A DNA stretch of 50,344 nt, from assembly GCA_902605215.1 (NCBI GenBank), contig CACLBX010000004.1, forward strand, positions 1-50,344, written 5' to 3'. The notes beneath the pieces were generated by a model, which saw nothing but the letters and a program-made list of their open reading frames with translations, did not search any database and was not told where the DNA came from. The stretch comes from an uncultured Pelagibacteraceae bacterium. Its GTDB lineage: Bacteria; Pseudomonadota; Alphaproteobacteria; Pelagibacterales; AG-422-B15. Of this stretch, positions 10,501 through 19,206 are shown one piece after another. Position 1 is the first letter of the stretch; each line of letters opens with the position of its first letter. Made by a program: the position numbers and the translations under genes.

Positions 10501-11016
10501 ATGAACGATCTTAATTATTCTCAATTTCTCAATGCTTTTGATATTACATTCCTAATCATTTGCCTCATATCAATTTTTTTTGGTATTAAAAATGGACTAT
10601 TAAAAAGTTTTTTTAATTTAATCAAATGGGTACTAATATTATTTATACTTAAAAATTGTTTTGCCTTATTAAGACCTATTGTAGATCAATATATTGCTAA
10701 TGAAACTTTATCTGATGTTACAATATTTCTGATTACCCTCATAACATCATATATATTTATTTCATTCTTACTCAGACTTTTTATTGGTTTTTTACAACCT
10801 AAGAAAAAGGGATTTGTTGATATGGGGCTTGGAGGGGTCCTTGGCATTTTCAGAGGGTATATTGTAATTGTGATAACTTTGTTTTTTATAAATCAAAATA
10901 TATCTTCTAGTTTATTAGATGACTTAATGAATAGCAGCTCATTTGCTGAAATGGTAAATATTGGAATAGATTTTTTTGAACATATACCAAGAAATTTAGA
11001 AGAAATAGGCATTTAA
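10501..11016 (+). CDS. CvpA family protein
   Basis: Four hydrophobic helices, N-terminal FDITFLIICLISIFFGIKNGLLKSFFNLIKW; located downstream of alr as in many alphaproteobacteria. Confidence 0.75.
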   Translation: MNDLNYSQFLNAFDITFLIICLISIFFGIKNGLLKSFFNLIKWVLILFILKNCFALLRPIVDQYIANETLSDVTIFLITLITSYIFISFLLRLFIGFLQPKKKGFVDMGLGGVLGIFRGYIVIVITLFFINQNISSSLLDDLMNSSSFAEMVNIGIDFFEHIPRNLEEIGI

Positions 11017-11018
11017 AC

Positions 11019-11708
11019 ATGAGAAATCTAAATTGTCTTATTACAGGCGCCTCATCTGGAATTGGGGCAAGTATTGCTCAGGAGTTATCAAAGAAAGTTA
11101 AACACATATATATTCTGTCACGTAATGCATCTAAATTAGAAGAGATAAATGATATAATAATTTCAAATGGATGTGAATGTACAATTGTTCCAATTGATTT
11201 ATGTAAACCCAATGTAATAGAAAATCTTTCTGAAGAAATATTTAAAAAAGATAGGTTTTTAGATATTATTGTATCATCTGCGGGCCAAATAACTAAATTA
11301 TCGCCCGTAGAATCAATTGACCTAAATGAATTCAATGACACTATCAAGTTAAACTATATTTCTAATTTTAGAATCATGAAACATTTTCACCCATTACTGA
11401 AAAATTCTAAAAAATCTAACTTTATTATTATCTCTTCAATTAAAAATGAAATGCAATCTCAATATTGGGGTATATATCAACCAATCATGACAGCGTTAAA
11501 TGAATTGGTCATAAGTTTTGCCAATGAAAATAAAGGTACCTCTATAAATGCCAATATTATCTATCCAGGTGCGGTAAATACTAAATTTAGGGAAAACATT
11601 ATGCCTGGCGAGAATAAAAAGGAAATAAAAAATCCAGGTGATGTAGCAAGAGTGGTTGTAAATTTCTTACTATCAAACGAAAAGAGTGGTGAGATTATAA
11701 AGCTTTAG
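11019..11708 (+). CDS. SDR-family protein with degenerate catalytic motif
   Basis: Rossmann TGASSGIGASIA and ISS are present, but the YxxxK position reads YQPIM and NNAG reads SSAG. Confidence 0.8.
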   Translation: MRNLNCLITGASSGIGASIAQELSKKVKHIYILSRNASKLEEINDIIISNGCECTIVPIDLCKPNVIENLSEEIFKKDRFLDIIVSSAGQITKLSPVESIDLNEFNDTIKLNYISNFRIMKHFHPLLKNSKKSNFIIISSIKNEMQSQYWGIYQPIMTALNELVISFANENKGTSINANIIYPGAVNTKFRENIMPGENKKEIKNPGDVARVVVNFLLSNEKSGEIIKL

Positions 11709-12538
11709 TCTGAATAAGGATTACTGGAGCTTATAAATTGATAAGAAATAGGCACTCCTTTTATTTTAAAAAAATCCCTAAATGCATTATCAAAGAATCT
11801 TTGGAATATTAGAGGCGCTTTCTTTTTAGAATTAATAAAAACCTTAAAAAGTGGAGAGCCAGTCTTTATTTGTACAATGTACTTTGGCTTAATTTCTCTT
11901 TTTTTTATTTTTGGATATTTTGATTGTTTATTCAAATAATTAAGGAATTTATTTAAATTAGTTTTTGTGATTTCAACATGGACAAGTTTATTTTTGTTTA
12001 TAATTTGTTTTATAAAATTCTTAATTCTAATGTTTTTCTTTGCAGAAATGAAATCAGTGTTTATCATTTGATATTGACTGTAATTATTACTTAAAAATTT
12101 TTCTATCTTAGTTTTAAACTTCTTTCCCTCATCAATAAGATCCATCTTATTAAACAAAAAAAATATTATCTTTTTTTTTGTTATAGCCAAATCAGCCAAC
12201 CTAAAATCTTGCTTGGTAATGCTTTCAACAGAATCTATGAGTAAAATTACTACGTCAACCTTGTCAACAAGTGTTATAACTTCCTTGTTTCTATTCTTTT
12301 CATCCAGATCATTGATCTTACTTTTTCGCCTCAGTCCTGGAGTATCAAAAATTGTAAAATCGTAACTATACAAAGTAAATTTATCTTTAAACAACTTCTT
12401 TGTAAGTCCGTATTCATCACCTACTGGAGAAATACTGTCTTCAAGTAAACAGTTAAATAGAGTTGATTTACCTGAATTCGGTTTGCCAATAATACAAAAA
12501 TTTATTTTATTCAAAGTGGAAGACATTGGAATTTTCAT
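11705..12538 (-). CDS. der: Der/EngA-like GTPase containing a single G domain plus KH-like C-terminus
   Basis: G1 GKPNSGKST, G3 DTPGLRRKSKI, G4 NKMD, G5 SAK, then a Der-like C-terminal domain (FQRFFDNAFRDFFKIKGVPISYQF). Lies immediately downstream of bamB and a yfgM-like gene. Likely start is this ATG or the one at 12526. Confidence 0.8.
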   Translation of the reverse strand: MKIPMSSTLNKINFCIIGKPNSGKSTLFNCLLEDSISPVGDEYGLTKKLFKDKFTLYSYDFTIFDTPGLRRKSKINDLDEKNRNKEVITLVDKVDVVILLIDSVESITKQDFRLADLAITKKKIIFFLFNKMDLIDEGKKFKTKIEKFLSNNYSQYQMINTDFISAKKNIRIKNFIKQIINKNKLVHVEITKTNLNKFLNYLNKQSKYPKIKKREIKPKYIVQIKTGSPLFKVFINSKKKAPLIFQRFFDNAFRDFFKIKGVPISYQFISSSNPYSD

Positions 12539-13805
12539 CCATTATAAATACTGCATTACTCAATATAACTGGTGGCAATATAATGCCTTTTACACCTAGA
12601 CTGTCAGTTGACAATGCTTCGCCTGTCATTGGTGATACAATTTTTAATTCGCCAAAGTAAGAAAAATTATATAATAAATTATTAATTAAATATGGTCCTA
12701 GCCACAAATTCAGATCCTTTGCTTTTTGACCTTTTTTAAATTTATTAAGTTCTGTAATCCAAAAAACTTCACCAGTATTTTTATTTAAACAAATAAGTTT
12801 TCCATCTTCATCAATGACATATACCTGACCTCCTGAAACAGTTGGTGTCCTGTATCCTGACAGGTCTATTGCCCAATTCCTTTTTCCATTAATAGCATTT
12901 GTCGATATCAATTTGCCGTTAGTGCTAACAGAAAAAATTGTATTACTTGATAAGACCGGACTAGCTGAAATATCTTTAATATCAAAATTACTCAATAATG
13001 AGATTTTTGAGACATTCTCTGACCACAACGGTCTGCCAGTGTCATTATCAAAAGCAACTAGTTCACCATTACTAAATGGAGCAATGATTATGTTCTCAAA
13101 ACCTATTGGAGAAGCTGTAATGAGACTCTTCTTATCTTCTGCCACAGTTTGAAACGACCACTCTACGTCACCTGTCTCGAGTGAAAGTGAAAATAATCGA
13201 TTATCTGATGATATGAATAAAATCTGATTTCTATAAATTAGCGGTGGAGATAATATGGGAAATTCAATTTTTTTCTCCCATATTTTATTTCCATCACTAG
13301 AGTCAACAAGCAAAATCTGCCCGTAAGCGTCAACTAACACTATCTTATCATCAAAATAAGCAAGTCCACCTCTTATAACTTCATACTTTTTATTGGCATC
13401 AACTTTAATATCAATTGAAAATATTTTTTCATTACTTTTATGATTTTTACATTCTAAGAAACCTTTGGGCAAAACGTAGCAAATCGAATCATTAAAATAA
13501 ATTGGCTGGATTATGTTAAGAGCTCCTCTTGTTCCAGAAACAATCTTTGTCTTATCTTTTAAGGAAGATAAAGTGAATATGTTATTTAAATTATTTCCAG
13601 GATTTTGAAAATGCTGCGACCAATAATTTATTTCCTTTGGTGGATCTATTCTTATATCTTCTATGTTTAGACCTAGGGTTTCTGAGATCTCTGCGTCATA
13701 AGCCAATATAGGGAAACTATTTGTATCTTTCTCTATTATTTCATTTTTTGTACAACTAAATATTACAAATGTTGATAGTAAAATAATATATAAAATATTT
13801 CTCAT
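12507..13805 (-). CDS. bamB: BamB-like PQQ beta-propeller lipoprotein
   Basis: Lipoprotein signal MRNILYIILLSTFVIFSC; repeated PQQ-like segments (GDVEWSFQT, GRPLWSENV, GKRNWAIDL, GEVFWITEL); synteny with der. Confidence 0.85.
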   Translation of the reverse strand: MRNILYIILLSTFVIFSCTKNEIIEKDTNSFPILAYDAEISETLGLNIEDIRIDPPKEINYWSQHFQNPGNNLNNIFTLSSLKDKTKIVSGTRGALNIIQPIYFNDSICYVLPKGFLECKNHKSNEKIFSIDIKVDANKKYEVIRGGLAYFDDKIVLVDAYGQILLVDSSDGNKIWEKKIEFPILSPPLIYRNQILFISSDNRLFSLSLETGDVEWSFQTVAEDKKSLITASPIGFENIIIAPFSNGELVAFDNDTGRPLWSENVSKISLLSNFDIKDISASPVLSSNTIFSVSTNGKLISTNAINGKRNWAIDLSGYRTPTVSGGQVYVIDEDGKLICLNKNTGEVFWITELNKFKKGQKAKDLNLWLGPYLINNLLYNFSYFGELKIVSPMTGEALSTDSLGVKGIILPPVILSNAVFIMDENSNVFHFE

Positions 13806-13806
13806 A

Positions 13807-14439
13807 CTATTTAATTGTGTCTAAAAATTTAGTTGCTCTAATAACAATATCTCTTGGAGTATTTGTATCATTAATTAGTTCGTCAAATTTTTCTTTAGAT
13901 ATTTGAAATTTACCTGATAATAAATTTTTGATAGCAATAGTTTCTTTAAAAAGAAATTTAAAAGAACTATTTTCTAATTTATCACTGTTAATATATATAT
14001 TTATTTCATCCATCGCTATGTCATTTAAATTACTCATTAAATAAAAATAGATAGCCAGGTCAGTTATGATGTCATCTGTTTTGTCTTCATTAATTATTTC
14101 TAAAAGCTTGTCTTTGCTTTCTTGTATTTTTCCATTTTCCATTAATAGAGTTGCAATTTTTATTTGCGCAATACCTGAAATAAGTAATTGATTTGAATTT
14201 TCAATTTCACCTAGAGTTTCAATCGTTTGAGTAAAATCTACTAAATCTGAAGAATCAATATATTTCTCTACTTCTTCCTCATAAAATGACTGATTTACCG
14301 ACTTATTAATTTGATAACCAAGTACCGAACCAATTAATAAAATTAGTCCGCCAATTAGATAAACACGGTAACGTCTCCACAAATTTATTAGACGATCCTG
14401 TCTTAATTCTTCATCAACTTGCCTTAAAATATCTGACAT
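13807..14439 (-). CDS. YfgM/TPR-like tetratricopeptide membrane protein
   Basis: N-terminal EVDEELRQDRLINLWRRYRVYLIGGLILLIGSVLGY followed by helical repeats; upstream of bamB-der. Confidence 0.75.
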   Translation of the reverse strand: MSDILRQVDEELRQDRLINLWRRYRVYLIGGLILLIGSVLGYQINKSVNQSFYEEEVEKYIDSSDLVDFTQTIETLGEIENSNQLLISGIAQIKIATLLMENGKIQESKDKLLEIINEDKTDDIITDLAIYFYLMSNLNDIAMDEINIYINSDKLENSSFKFLFKETIAIKNLLSGKFQISKEKFDELINDTNTPRDIVIRATKFLDTIK

Positions 14440-15266
14440 TAATCTTCTTCACCTTTACTAACGATTTGAGGATTCATAGCATAAGTATGTTCCTTGCCTG
14501 GAAACTCTCTATTTCTCACCTCACCAGCGTATTCATAAGCTGCCTTTTTTATTAAAACTTCTAAATCAGCATATTTCTTAACAAACTTTGGAGCAATATT
14601 AGTTAAGCCTAACATATCTTCTGTTACTAATACTTGGCCATCGCATTTAGGCGAGGCGCCTATGCCAATCGTTGGTATTGAAATTCTAGATGTAATCTCA
14701 GCAGCTAATGGTTCAGCCATACCTTCTAGTACTACTGAAAATGCTCCAGCCTCTTCTATTGCAATTGCATCATCAACATATTTGCCCCAATCAAATTTAT
14801 TTCTTCCTTTGACTTTATAGCCACCATCTATGAGTACACTTTGAGGCTGAAGGCCAATGTGTCCCATTACTGGGATTGAACGGTCAGTTAAATATTTTAC
14901 TGTTTCATACATATTTCTTCCACCCTCAAGCTTTACTCCATTGCAGTTTGTTTCCTTCATTACTTTTGCAGCATTCATAAAAGCTTTGTCAACAGACTCT
15001 TCATAGGTCCCAAAAGGCATATCAACTATAATGCACGACTGTTTTGTTGCATTAACAACAGATTTTGAATGCTCTATCATTTGAAAGAGTGTTACTGGCA
15101 ATGTATTTTGATAGTCATAAAGAACCATTCCGAGTGAGTCGCCTACTAATAAAAGATCACCGCAGCCATCAATAGATCTTGCAATCGGCGATGTGTATGC
15201 CGTCAAGCAAACAATTGGGGTTTTTCCCTTTTGGTTTTTGATATCAATTACGGATTTACGTTTCAT
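14439..15266 (-). CDS. panB: 3-methyl-2-oxobutanoate hydroxymethyltransferase
   Basis: VCLTAYTSPIARSIDGCGDLLLVGDSLGMVLY, GHIGLQPQSV, IGIGASPKCDGQVLVTEDMLG. Confidence 0.95.
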   Translation of the reverse strand: MKRKSVIDIKNQKGKTPIVCLTAYTSPIARSIDGCGDLLLVGDSLGMVLYDYQNTLPVTLFQMIEHSKSVVNATKQSCIIVDMPFGTYEESVDKAFMNAAKVMKETNCNGVKLEGGRNMYETVKYLTDRSIPVMGHIGLQPQSVLIDGGYKVKGRNKFDWGKYVDDAIAIEEAGAFSVVLEGMAEPLAAEITSRISIPTIGIGASPKCDGQVLVTEDMLGLTNIAPKFVKKYADLEVLIKKAAYEYAGEVRNREFPGKEHTYAMNPQIVSKGEED

Positions 15267-15321
15267 CCAGCGGTTTATACTTTAGAAATAGAAAAATTTC
15301 TATAAAAAGCTCAAAAACTCG

Positions 15322-15840
15322 TTATTTTCGCCTAACATTAGGGATTACTTCTTCTTGGTAACCTTCATTGAATGAATCAGAGTCGCCATAAATTTCTGCT
15401 TCAAACCACTTGATAAACTCATCTGACTTTATCCCTTTCCAATATTTCCATGATGATTGCGCTATAGGCGCTTTCATAACTCCAAGTTTTAGCATATGCA
15501 TCCTCATCCTTAAATGCGACTCGTCAACAAAGCCTTTTTCAACTTTTTCATATGTATCGAATATATCTACCAATAATGTATTTATAAAAATAGCGACGCG
15601 CCATTTATCTGAATCATCTAGGTCACCTGTGGCCCAATCTTTTGCTAAAAAATTACTAAACTCCTTATCTTTCGCTGTATTAAAATATCTTTCATACATT
15701 CGTTGTGTAAGAGAATGTCCAAATTGAGCTTTTGTAATTTCATTTTGTTGATGAATTTGTAATCCCAAGTAAATAACTGAGACAAGCACACCAAACGCCG
15801 CTACCATTTGTACAATAAGAAGAATAGTGTCTGTATTCAT
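15322..15840 (-). CDS. Hypothetical membrane-anchored protein
   Basis: Intact 172-aa ORF with one N-terminal TM helix; packed against photolyase with shared boundary at 15840. Confidence 0.7.
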   Translation of the reverse strand: MNTDTILLIVQMVAAFGVLVSVIYLGLQIHQQNEITKAQFGHSLTQRMYERYFNTAKDKEFSNFLAKDWATGDLDDSDKWRVAIFINTLLVDIFDTYEKVEKGFVDESHLRMRMHMLKLGVMKAPIAQSSWKYWKGIKSDEFIKWFEAEIYGDSDSFNEGYQEEVIPNVRRK

Positions 15841-17282
15841 TAGGCTATTAAAGTTTTAGTTGTGGCAAATGCCTCTAAAGCTTTTTGACGGGATGAGCCA
15901 ATTTCAACAATAGGCAGTGGATAATTCTCGCCAAGCTTTACACCTGCCGATCTTAGGACATCTTCAGGGGCTTCCCAAGGGTTAAATAAGAACTTATCTG
16001 GCATGTCATTCAAAGCAGGAAGGTATTTTCTTGTGTATTTTCCGTCAGGATCAAATTTCTGTCCCTGAGTTATTGGGTTAAAAATTCTAAAATATGGAGC
16101 GGCATCCGCGCCTGAACCAGCGATCCATTGCCACCCAGCGCTATTGCTCGCTAGATCTGCGTCAATCAAGCAGTCCCAAAACCATCTTTCTCCATGATGC
16201 CAATGTAAAAGTAAATTTTTTACAAGAAAGGACCCCACTACCATTCTTAGTCTATTATGCATGTAGCCCGTTTGCCATAATTCTTGCATGCCTGCATCCA
16301 CAATCGGATAGCCAGTCAGTCCTTTTTGCCATTTCTTTAATTTGTCTTTATCATTATCCCATGGAAAATTGTCGAACTTCTTTTGCAAGTTTTCTTTTGG
16401 AAGAAATGGAAAATGGTAGAGTAAATTAAAAGAAAACTCTCGCCAACCTAATTCACTCAGGAAGTGATCCAGGTCTTTCTTTATGCCTAATTTTCCCTCT
16501 TTTGTCTTAGCTCGGTACCACACTTGGTTTGGTGAGACTTCGCCAAAGTGTAAGTGAGGTGAAAGTTGAGAAACATTCTGATTAGATGGAAAATTTCTCC
16601 CTTCTTTATAATTATTTAATCCATTTGAAATAAACTCTTCAATCTTACTATGGGCACCTTCTTCTCCCGGTGACCAAAGAGAAATCATTTTATTATACCA
16701 ATTGTGTTGAGGCATTAGCTCCAGGTCTTCAATTTTTAAATCATGATTATCAATTGATATTAAATTAGATAGATTAGGTGCTGGTAGTGGCATCCGAGGC
16801 TTATCAGAATTTAGACACCCTTTTCGATAGTATGGGGTGAATACTTTGTAGGGAGTACCATCTTTTTTCGATATATTCCATGGCTCCCATAAAAGTGATC
16901 CATTAAAGGTGTTCACATTTACGTTCTGATCATTAAAATATTTTTTTATCTTTTTGTCTCTTTTGACTCTCCAAGGTTCATAACAACGATTCCAAAATAT
17001 ATTTGAAATTTCATATTGTTTATGTATTTCATTCAGAATATCCATTGGGTTGCCTATAAAAATACAGAGTTTATTTTTTAATGATTTGTTTAACTTGATT
17101 AATGAATGATGCAGCCACCACTTACTTGCAGCACCATTTACGTGTTCTTTTGAATTTACATTGTCTAATATAAAAATTGGTAAGGTCTTGCCATCCTCGA
17201 GTGCATTAGTTAAAGCGGGATTATCGGCTAAACGCAGGTCTTGCCTGAACCACATTACATTTATATTTTTTGCTAATGCCAT
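15840..17282 (-). CDS. phrB: Deoxyribodipyrimidine photolyase (cryptochrome/photolyase family)
   Basis: VMWFRQDLRLADNPAL, LGWREFSFNLL, TGYPIVDAGMQELWQTGYMHNRLRMVVGSFLVKNLLLHWHHGERWFWDCLIDAD. Confidence 0.95.
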   Translation of the reverse strand: MALAKNINVMWFRQDLRLADNPALTNALEDGKTLPIFILDNVNSKEHVNGAASKWWLHHSLIKLNKSLKNKLCIFIGNPMDILNEIHKQYEISNIFWNRCYEPWRVKRDKKIKKYFNDQNVNVNTFNGSLLWEPWNISKKDGTPYKVFTPYYRKGCLNSDKPRMPLPAPNLSNLISIDNHDLKIEDLELMPQHNWYNKMISLWSPGEEGAHSKIEEFISNGLNNYKEGRNFPSNQNVSQLSPHLHFGEVSPNQVWYRAKTKEGKLGIKKDLDHFLSELGWREFSFNLLYHFPFLPKENLQKKFDNFPWDNDKDKLKKWQKGLTGYPIVDAGMQELWQTGYMHNRLRMVVGSFLVKNLLLHWHHGERWFWDCLIDADLASNSAGWQWIAGSGADAAPYFRIFNPITQGQKFDPDGKYTRKYLPALNDMPDKFLFNPWEAPEDVLRSAGVKLGENYPLPIVEIGSSRQKALEAFATTKTLIA

Positions 17283-17344
17283 AATTTATATATATAGCCT
17301 AATTATACCTAGTTTCCATGGATTTGAACTGAAAGTCTGCAGTA

Positions 17345-17860
17345 TTAGAAGGAATATTCAAAATTCTGAGTTGTTGGATTATGTCCTAGGAGTTTTGCTC
17401 CATTTCTGATGTGGTAATGAGTGGCCGTTGGTGTCAGAGGAGAGAGAGTTACTATCCTTTTGTACCCCATCTCTTTTCCAAATTTTAGAGCCTCTTCCAT
17501 AATTTTTTTGCCCGCACCTTTTTTTCTCGACCACACAGTATAAGCAATTATTGTATCAGCATTTTGCTCGTAAACGGCCAGTCGGCTCATTAAGTCCAAT
17601 TCTTTTATTGAATGAGGAACATCCTTTGTAAAGGCTAAACACATAATGCCTTCAATTTCATTATTATATTCTAAACCATATATTTTTCTGTCATGAGTGG
17701 TTCTCCATTCAAGATCAAGCTCTGGTCTTACAGGGTCTTCAGCAACATCAATATTATCTAACTCAATAAATTTGGCTGTTTTAATCCATGTAAAATCAGT
17801 AAAATTTAAATTAAATATTGATTTAAAAAAATTTAGAATTTTAAAAAATAATTTTTTCAT
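17345..17860 (-). CDS. GNAT-like N-acetyltransferase (putative)
   Basis: 171 aa with a VWSRKKGAGKKIMEEALKFGKEMGYKRIVTLSPL segment resembling the acetyl-CoA loop and following helix. Confidence 0.65.
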   Translation of the reverse strand: MKKLFFKILNFFKSIFNLNFTDFTWIKTAKFIELDNIDVAEDPVRPELDLEWRTTHDRKIYGLEYNNEIEGIMCLAFTKDVPHSIKELDLMSRLAVYEQNADTIIAYTVWSRKKGAGKKIMEEALKFGKEMGYKRIVTLSPLTPTATHYHIRNGAKLLGHNPTTQNFEYSF

Positions 17861-18011
17861 TACTTTATTATAGTTGCATTCAATCTAATTTTTAGGTTAA
17901 ATCTTAGTTAAATAGTCTTCTTATTTCCACTCAGTAGTAACGTAGATTTTATTCTGTTTAATATCAATTATTTAAACTAACCGCATAGAGCATGTGCAAC
18001 TAATGTGTAAC

Positions 18012-18194
18012 TCAACAACTACTTTGCACGTTTTCTCCACGCTTAAGTTTTTCAGCTATTATTTCCAACTTAGCAAGACGTTTGGTTTCTTCACCAGTCA
18101 ATTTGCGACGCGGATTTGCCTTTTCAATCCGTTCTTGTAGCATCTTATGGAAGTTACTGTTTGATTGCTTTAGATTATCTAACCATTCGTTCAT
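18012..18194 (-). CDS. Short hypothetical protein, possibly a truncated ORF in accessory island
   Basis: 60 aa, charged, helical (KANPRRKLTGEETKRLAKLEIIAEKLKRGENVQSSC); no strong RBS seen. Confidence 0.45.
   Translation of the reverse strand: MNEWLDNLKQSNSNFHKMLQERIEKANPRRKLTGEETKRLAKLEIIAEKLKRGENVQSSC
18026..18044. repeat. Imperfect direct repeat, left copy: GCACGTTTTCTCCACGCTT
   Basis: 17/19 identity with 20128-20146 (GCACGTTTTTTCTACGCTT), same orientation. Confidence 0.6.
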
Positions 18195-18221
18195 CGGTGG
18201 GTAACACTACAACAAGCTAAA

Positions 18222-19205
18222 TTATCCAACATCAAAGAAACCATAAATATTACGCTCAAAATTTTTAAATGGACTTTCTGTGATGTCAAAAGCCTCTGCA
18301 ATATTTGGCGTAATTCCGTCATAACCGTGTATTATCAGAACACCACCAGAGCATCTAACTAGAAATTTATTATTCGGAAACACATCTACCACAGATCCAA
18401 ATTTGGAGTCTAAGAAAGGATGCGTTTCTAAATCGGTATAGAAAACAGCAGCTCGTTCAATAATAACTTTTTCGCCATTTATATATGAGAAAGCCCCATC
18501 AAAAGGTTCAGTAACAGCCCTAATCAGTCGGTCAATATTGTGTATATCATCTCGCCAGTCGATACTTCCATCTGATGGAGATCGTTTTGGGTAAAAGCTT
18601 TCACCAAAAGCTAGTGATTGAGATCGGGTTGTGCACTTCCCATCCAAAAGATTCTCCAAATTATTCTTAATCAAGCTACACATTGACAAAGTATTTTTAT
18701 AATGCAGTGTTTCAGCGGTGTCATTTTCACCAATACTGAAGGTCTTTGAGTCTAAGATTGGTCCATTATCTATACCAGCTTCATATTTAAAAAGATTCGT
18801 ATGGAATAGTTTTCGCCCTTCAATAAGTGCCCAGTTCATTGGCGATCTTCCCTTTCCAAAAGGAAGGTCCCTTGCGCTTCCATGCATTCCAAACACACCA
18901 ACACTAAACATACTTAGCAACGCCTCTGGGATCAATCTCTGCCAACCGACACAAAATCCGAGAGGGACATGATTTAATTTTTTAATAGCTGTTATATCTT
19001 CATCATTTAGTGAATAACTTTTTGCAACATATATACTTTCAAATATCTTACGTTTAACCACAAGATCTTCATACCCAGCCACATGATTACTTGCAGCCAA
19101 TTCTGTTGAAATGGTAACCAAATGGATTTTCAAATCTAGATTTTTTAAAAATCGTGCTGTATGGAGAGTGGTGTCTTTACATCCAAATAAAATTATTTCT
19201 CTCAT
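18222..19205 (-). CDS. Methionyl-tRNA-formyltransferase-like / amino-sugar formyltransferase
   Basis: Formyltransferase core FGMHGSARDLPFGKGRSPMNWALIEG and C-terminal-domain motif YPKRSPSDGSIDWRD. Confidence 0.8.
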   Translation of the reverse strand: MREIILFGCKDTTLHTARFLKNLDLKIHLVTISTELAASNHVAGYEDLVVKRKIFESIYVAKSYSLNDEDITAIKKLNHVPLGFCVGWQRLIPEALLSMFSVGVFGMHGSARDLPFGKGRSPMNWALIEGRKLFHTNLFKYEAGIDNGPILDSKTFSIGENDTAETLHYKNTLSMCSLIKNNLENLLDGKCTTRSQSLAFGESFYPKRSPSDGSIDWRDDIHNIDRLIRAVTEPFDGAFSYINGEKVIIERAAVFYTDLETHPFLDSKFGSVVDVFPNNKFLVRCSGGVLIIHGYDGITPNIAEAFDITESPFKNFERNIYGFFDVG

Positions 19206-19206
19206 C

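Noticed and set aside
15281-15302. Short palindrome TAGAAAAATTTCTA between panB and the 172-aa hypothetical
   Set aside because: Very AT-rich 6-bp dyad without a T-run on the correct strand; expected by chance in this composition.
15410-15727. 105-aa plus-strand ORF opposite the 172-aa hypothetical
   Set aside because: The minus-strand ORF is longer, tightly packed with photolyase, and has a plausible TM anchor; the plus ORF looks like antisense noise.
16094-16429. 111-aa plus-strand ORF inside photolyase
   Set aside because: Antisense to the catalytic core of photolyase; no RBS or recognisable domain.
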